From: Chloroflexota bacterium
GTDB taxonomy: Bacteria > Chloroflexota > Dormibacteria > Aeolococcales > Aeolococcaceae
Assembly: GCA_005880445.1 (NCBI GenBank)
Contig: VBGJ01000039.1
Coordinates: 1 to 32,027 of the forward strand
Length of the DNA stretch: 32,027 nucleotides
Direction: 5' to 3'
Part shown: in pieces, positions 28,537 to 32,027 of the stretch
Numbering within the stretch: position 1 is the stretch's first letter
How the letters are laid out: every line of letters starts with the position of its first letter
Notes under the pieces: model-generated
Told to the model about the DNA's origin: nothing
Database searches by the model: none
Seen by the model: only the letters and a program-made list of their open reading frames with translations
Made by a program: the position numbers and the translations under genes

Positions 28537-29574
28537 GTGGACCATTCCGTACCGATCGACGTACGCAAGCAGCAGATCCTGAAAGCCGTTGTCGCGGACT
28601 ACACGCGCACCGGTGTCCCGGTGGGCTCCCAGGCGCTGGCGATGCACCTCGCCACGTGGTCGTCGGCCACCATCCGCAACGAGCTGGCCACGCTGAGCGA
28701 GATCGGGTACCTGATCCAGCCCCACACGTCGGCGGGGCGGGTGCCGTCGGATCTTGGCTACCGGTATTACGTGGACTTCCTGATGGAGGAGGAGGCGGTG
28801 CCGGCGGCGGTCCGCCGCCAGCTGGAGCCGTTCTTCGCGGCGCTCCCGGCGACGCTGGAGGGTGTCCTCGAGATCGCGGCGACCGCGCTCGCCGTCGTCA
28901 CCGACGCGGTCAGCCTGGTCACCGCGCCGGGCGCCCTCGGGGCGCGGGTGAAGCACCTCGACCTGGTGTCGCTCGAGCCGGTCCAGGCCCTGCTCGTCCT
29001 CGTGCTCGAGGGCAACGTCGTGCGCCAGCACACGATCGCACTGTCGGTGGCCACCGATCAAGCGTCGCTGAGCGCGCTCGCGCAGGCGCTGAACACCGAG
29101 CTCCCGGGCCTCGACGCTCGCGCGATCGACTCGATGGAGGCGCCGGCCGGCGTCCGGGGAGCGCTGCGCCGCGAGACGCTGGCGGCCATCGTGCGGTTCA
29201 TGCGCTCGGTCGACGCCCAGCAGGACACGCTCATCCTCCACGACGGCGTACGCAATCTGCTGCACCAGCCCGAGTTCGGTGATGTCGATTTGCTCCGGCA
29301 CGTCATCGAAGTCGTGGAGGAGCAGCGCATGCTCGCAGCGCTGATCGCGCAGGTGGACCGCGACTCCGGGGTGCAGATCATGATCGGGCGGGAGAACAAC
29401 CTGGCGGAGCTGAGCCGGTGCAGTCTGGTGCTGACCACCTATCGGGCCGGACCCGAGCGGCGGGGCACGATCGGCATCCTGGGCTCCACGCGGATGCCGT
29501 ACGGGCACGTGGCGCCCCGGGTCCGCGACGTGGCCGCGCGGGTCGGACATGCTCTCGAGCGTGTACTCAGCTGA
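28537..29574 (+). CDS. hrcA: Heat-inducible transcription repressor HrcA
   Basis: RKQQILKAVVADYTRTGVPVGSQALAMHLATWSSATIRNELATLSEIGYLIQPHTSAGRVPSDLGYRYYVD. GTG start. Confidence 0.95.
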   Translation: MDHSVPIDVRKQQILKAVVADYTRTGVPVGSQALAMHLATWSSATIRNELATLSEIGYLIQPHTSAGRVPSDLGYRYYVDFLMEEEAVPAAVRRQLEPFFAALPATLEGVLEIAATALAVVTDAVSLVTAPGALGARVKHLDLVSLEPVQALLVLVLEGNVVRQHTIALSVATDQASLSALAQALNTELPGLDARAIDSMEAPAGVRGALRRETLAAIVRFMRSVDAQQDTLILHDGVRNLLHQPEFGDVDLLRHVIEVVEEQRMLAALIAQVDRDSGVQIMIGRENNLAELSRCSLVLTTYRAGPERRGTIGILGSTRMPYGHVAPRVRDVAARVGHALERVLS

Positions 29575-29594
29575 CGGACGGGAATACTGACCCC

Positions 29595-30170
29595 ATGGCT
29601 GCGCCAAAACGTCCTCACGCCCCCGCGGACGCGTCCGCCCTTCGGCGTGGTGCGATCGAGCCTGGCGAAGTCCCGGCGACCCCGGCCGAGGCTGCCGCCC
29701 GCGATGAGGCCGCCCCGGTAGAGGCGGTGCTCGACGAGTGGGAGAGCCGGTATGTCCGCCTCGCCGCCGACTTCGAGAATTTCAAGCGTCGCAAGGCACA
29801 GGAGCTCGCCGACAGCGGCCGGTACCGGAACGAGGACGCGGCGCGCGCGCTGCTCCCCGTGCTCGACAACCTGCGGCGCGCCGTCGAGCACGCACCCGAA
29901 GCGGGCGCAGAAGAGTTCTTCGTCCATGGGCTGGAGCTCGTCGTGAGAGAGTTCGAGACGGCACTCGAGCGCCTGGGAGTGCAGCGCATCTCCGCGGTCG
30001 GAGAGCCGTTCGACCCGGCCGTGCACGAGGCGATCGGAGGCGAGGAGTCCGACGACGTCGAGCACGACACGGTGATGGCAGAGCTCGTCCCGGGCTACCG
30101 TCTCCACGACCGGCTCCTGCGGCCCGCCGTCGTTCGTGTGGCGCACCCGCGCCCCGCGCCGGCGGCCTGA
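29595..30170 (+). CDS. grpE: Nucleotide exchange factor GrpE
   Basis: [23 protein letters not shown]...[15 protein letters not shown]...[13 protein letters not shown]...[21 protein letters not shown]. Confidence 0.94.
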   Translation: MAAPKRPHAPADASALRRGAIEPGEVPATPAEAAARDEAAPVEAVLDEWESRYVRLAADFENFKRRKAQELADSGRYRNEDAARALLPVLDNLRRAVEHAPEAGAEEFFVHGLELVVREFETALERLGVQRISAVGEPFDPAVHEAIGGEESDDVEHDTVMAELVPGYRLHDRLLRPAVVRVAHPRPAPAA

Positions 30171-30171
30171 C

Positions 30172-31290
30172 ATGGCGACCGCGAAGCGCGACTACTACGA
30201 GGTCCTCGGAGTCGCTCGTAACGCCAACAGCGAGGAGCTGAAGACGGCGTACCGCAAGCTGGCCATGAAGTATCACCCGGACCGCAACGACGGGGACAAA
30301 GCAGCGGAGGAGCGGTTCAAGGAGATCGGCGAGGCGTACTCGGTGCTGAGCGATCCGGACAAGCGCCAGCGGTACGACGCGTTCGGGCACGCGGCGGGCG
30401 GCATGCCACCGGACTTCGGATCGTTCTCCTTCGATTCGGCCTTCGACCTCTTCGACATGTTCTTCGGCGGGGGCGCCGGCCGCCGGCGCGGTCGGAGCGG
30501 ACCGCAGCGTGGCGCAGATCTGCGCATGAACATCGAGATCACATTCGAGGAAGTGGTGTTCGGTGGCAAGCGGACCATCGAGGTACCGCGTGCCGGCCAG
30601 TGCGAGGAGTGCCATGGCAGCGGAGCTCGCGCCGGGACGGAAGCGAAACAGTGCCCGACATGCCAGGGCGCGGGACAGGTGCGCCGCACCATGCAATCGA
30701 TCTTCGGCCAGGTGACGACCGCCGCGGCCTGTCCGCAGTGCCGCGGTGAGGGCCGCGTCGTCGAGGATCCGTGCCCGCACTGCCGGGGCCAGGGCCGCGT
30801 CGAGGTGCGGCACACGGTCGAGGTGACCATTCCGCCGGGCGTCGACGAGGACGTGACGCTCCGTCTCAGCGGTGAGGGCGAGGTGGGGCCGCGCGGTGGC
30901 GCGGTCGGCGACCTGTACGTTGGGTTCCGCGTGCGGCCGCATCCGCAGCTGGTGCGGCACGGTCAGGACATCGTGTTCGAGCTGCCGATCTCCATTCCGC
31001 AGGCGGTGCTGGGCGACCACATCACCGTGCCCACCGTCAACGGGGAGCACGTGGTCGATGTCCCGGCCGGCGTGCAGCCGGGTAAGCAGATCAAGCTGCA
31101 CGGTATGGGCGTTCCGCACGTGCGGAGCGGGCGGCGAGGCGACCAGATCTGCATCGTCCGGGTCGTGGTGCCCGCGCATCTCTCGCACCAGGAGCGCGAG
31201 CTGTACGAGCAGCTCGGCGGCCGCGAAGGAAAGCCGGCCGAGGTCAAGAAGGGGTTCTTCGACTCATTGCGCGACGCTCTGCGCGGCTGA
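30172..31290 (+). CDS. dnaJ: Chaperone DnaJ
   Basis: J domain [35 protein letters not shown]; four CxxCxGxG motifs ([32 protein letters not shown]). Confidence 0.97.
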   Translation: MATAKRDYYEVLGVARNANSEELKTAYRKLAMKYHPDRNDGDKAAEERFKEIGEAYSVLSDPDKRQRYDAFGHAAGGMPPDFGSFSFDSAFDLFDMFFGGGAGRRRGRSGPQRGADLRMNIEITFEEVVFGGKRTIEVPRAGQCEECHGSGARAGTEAKQCPTCQGAGQVRRTMQSIFGQVTTAAACPQCRGEGRVVEDPCPHCRGQGRVEVRHTVEVTIPPGVDEDVTLRLSGEGEVGPRGGAVGDLYVGFRVRPHPQLVRHGQDIVFELPISIPQAVLGDHITVPTVNGEHVVDVPAGVQPGKQIKLHGMGVPHVRSGRRGDQICIVRVVVPAHLSHQERELYEQLGGREGKPAEVKKGFFDSLRDALRG

Positions 31291-31360
31291 GCGCGTCATC
31301 GCAACCGCGCACACGGGTTTAGCGCGCCGGTGCTGTGGGGTAAAAGGAAGTCAGGAACGG

Positions 31361-31379
31361 CCGCGGTTGCAGACCGCGG
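31361..31379. promoter_or_regulatory. Inverted repeat in the hsp20 5' region (operator or 5'UTR hairpin)
   Basis: CCGCGGT-TGCAG-ACCGCGG, perfect 7-bp stem, 27 nt before the hsp20 ATG. Confidence 0.45.
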
Positions 31380-31406
31380 AACTCAAGCACAAAAGAGGTG
31401 AAAGAT

Positions 31407-31892
31407 ATGGCGATCGTGCGGTGGAATCCGTGGAACGATCTGTTCGACCTGCACAGTCAGATGGACCAGCTGTTCTCGACCTTTCAGGGTGATGCGGCTC
31501 GGGCAACCAATGGCGGCTCCGAGTTCATCAATCTTCCGGTGGACATCCGTCAAACGGACAGCGAGTTCGTGATCGAGGCGTCGGTCCCTGGCTTCACGCC
31601 GGAGCAGGTCGAGGTGACCTTCGAGGACGGCACGCTGACCATCAAGGGCCAGCGCAGCTCGGAGACGGAGGAGAAGAAGGGCGAGTACGTGCGCCGCGAG
31701 CGCCGTCATGCATCGGTGTACCGCCAGGTCGGTCTTCCCGCCGAGGTGCGCGCCGACGCGATCAGCGCATCATTCGACAACGGAGTGCTGCGGATCACCG
31801 TCCCGCGTGCGCAGAAGGCGCAGCCGAAGCGCATCCCGGTGACGGCTGGATCGAACGGCACGCCACAGGTCATCGAACACCAAAAGAGCTGA
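31407..31892 (+). CDS. Hsp20/alpha-crystallin small heat shock protein
   Basis: MAIVRWNPWNDLFDLHSQMDQLF; alpha-crystallin VDIRQTDSEFVIEASVPGFTPEQVEVTFEDGTLTIKG...LRITVPRAQKAQPKRIPV. ATG 31407 preceded by the AGAGGTG SD. Confidence 0.93.
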   Translation: MAIVRWNPWNDLFDLHSQMDQLFSTFQGDAARATNGGSEFINLPVDIRQTDSEFVIEASVPGFTPEQVEVTFEDGTLTIKGQRSSETEEKKGEYVRRERRHASVYRQVGLPAEVRADAISASFDNGVLRITVPRAQKAQPKRIPVTAGSNGTPQVIEHQKS

Positions 31893-31957
31893 CACCGCTG
31901 GGCGCGGGTCCTGCCTGAAGAACCGGGGAGTACACACCGGAGCGAGGGCGTCCCGCA

Positions 31958-31979
31958 GGCCCGAGTGGTCCCTCGGGCC
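31958..31979 (+). other. Hairpin downstream of hsp20 (terminator-like without a T-tract, or part of a structured RNA)
   Basis: GGCCCGAG-TGGTCC-CTCGGGCC, perfect 8-bp stem. Confidence 0.4.
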
Positions 31980-31995
31980 GAGGGTCGAGCGGCGA

Positions 31996-32015
31996 GCGAC
32001 GGCGACTGCCGTCGC
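31996..32015 (+). other. Second hairpin near the window end
   Basis: GCGACGGC-GACT-GCCGTCGC, perfect 8-bp stem with a 4-nt loop. Confidence 0.4.
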
Positions 32016-32027
32016 CGACCGCGTACC

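Noticed and set aside
27871-29607. 578-aa minus-strand ORF antisense to hemW 3' end and hrcA
   Set aside because: GC-driven antisense frame opposite confident genes; no domain recognised.
29782-31188. 468-aa minus-strand ORF antisense to grpE/dnaJ
   Set aside because: Shadow ORF of well-supported grpE and dnaJ.

Overview
High-GC bacterial chromosomal window, mostly housekeeping. I saw no phage, CRISPR array, transposase or rRNA. Gene content suggests a Chloroflexota/Dormibacterota/Actinobacteria-like lineage, which is inference only. Order: recO, glyS, secreted phosphoesterase, two Gfo/Idh/MocA-type oxidoreductases (one fused to a ThuA-like domain, one internally truncated), ppdK, GNAT, an HTH/coiled-coil gene, dnaG, rpoD, tRNA-Asn(GTT), DUF4234-like membrane protein, orphan parA plus a small membrane protein, a strongly structured intergenic element, radC, acyl-CoA dehydrogenase, a redox island (membrane thioredoxin, DUF4395 / rubrerythrin, DUF3501), two tandem ChlI-like chelatase loci (the first with a frameshifting deletion), patatin, then lepA-(membrane protein)-hemW-hrcA-grpE-dnaJ-hsp20 with a CIRCE operator and no dnaK. 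Main items for follow-up: (1) a ~160-nt cruciform-like element at 15612-15773, either an undescribed ncRNA or a MITE; (2) -10-like hexamers placed 6-10 nt before start codons, suggesting widespread leaderless transcription; (3) three apparent frameshift or deletion lesions; (4) the divergent redox island with tandem palindromes; (5) the ThuA-oxidoreductase fusion; (6) the dnaK-less heat-shock cluster.
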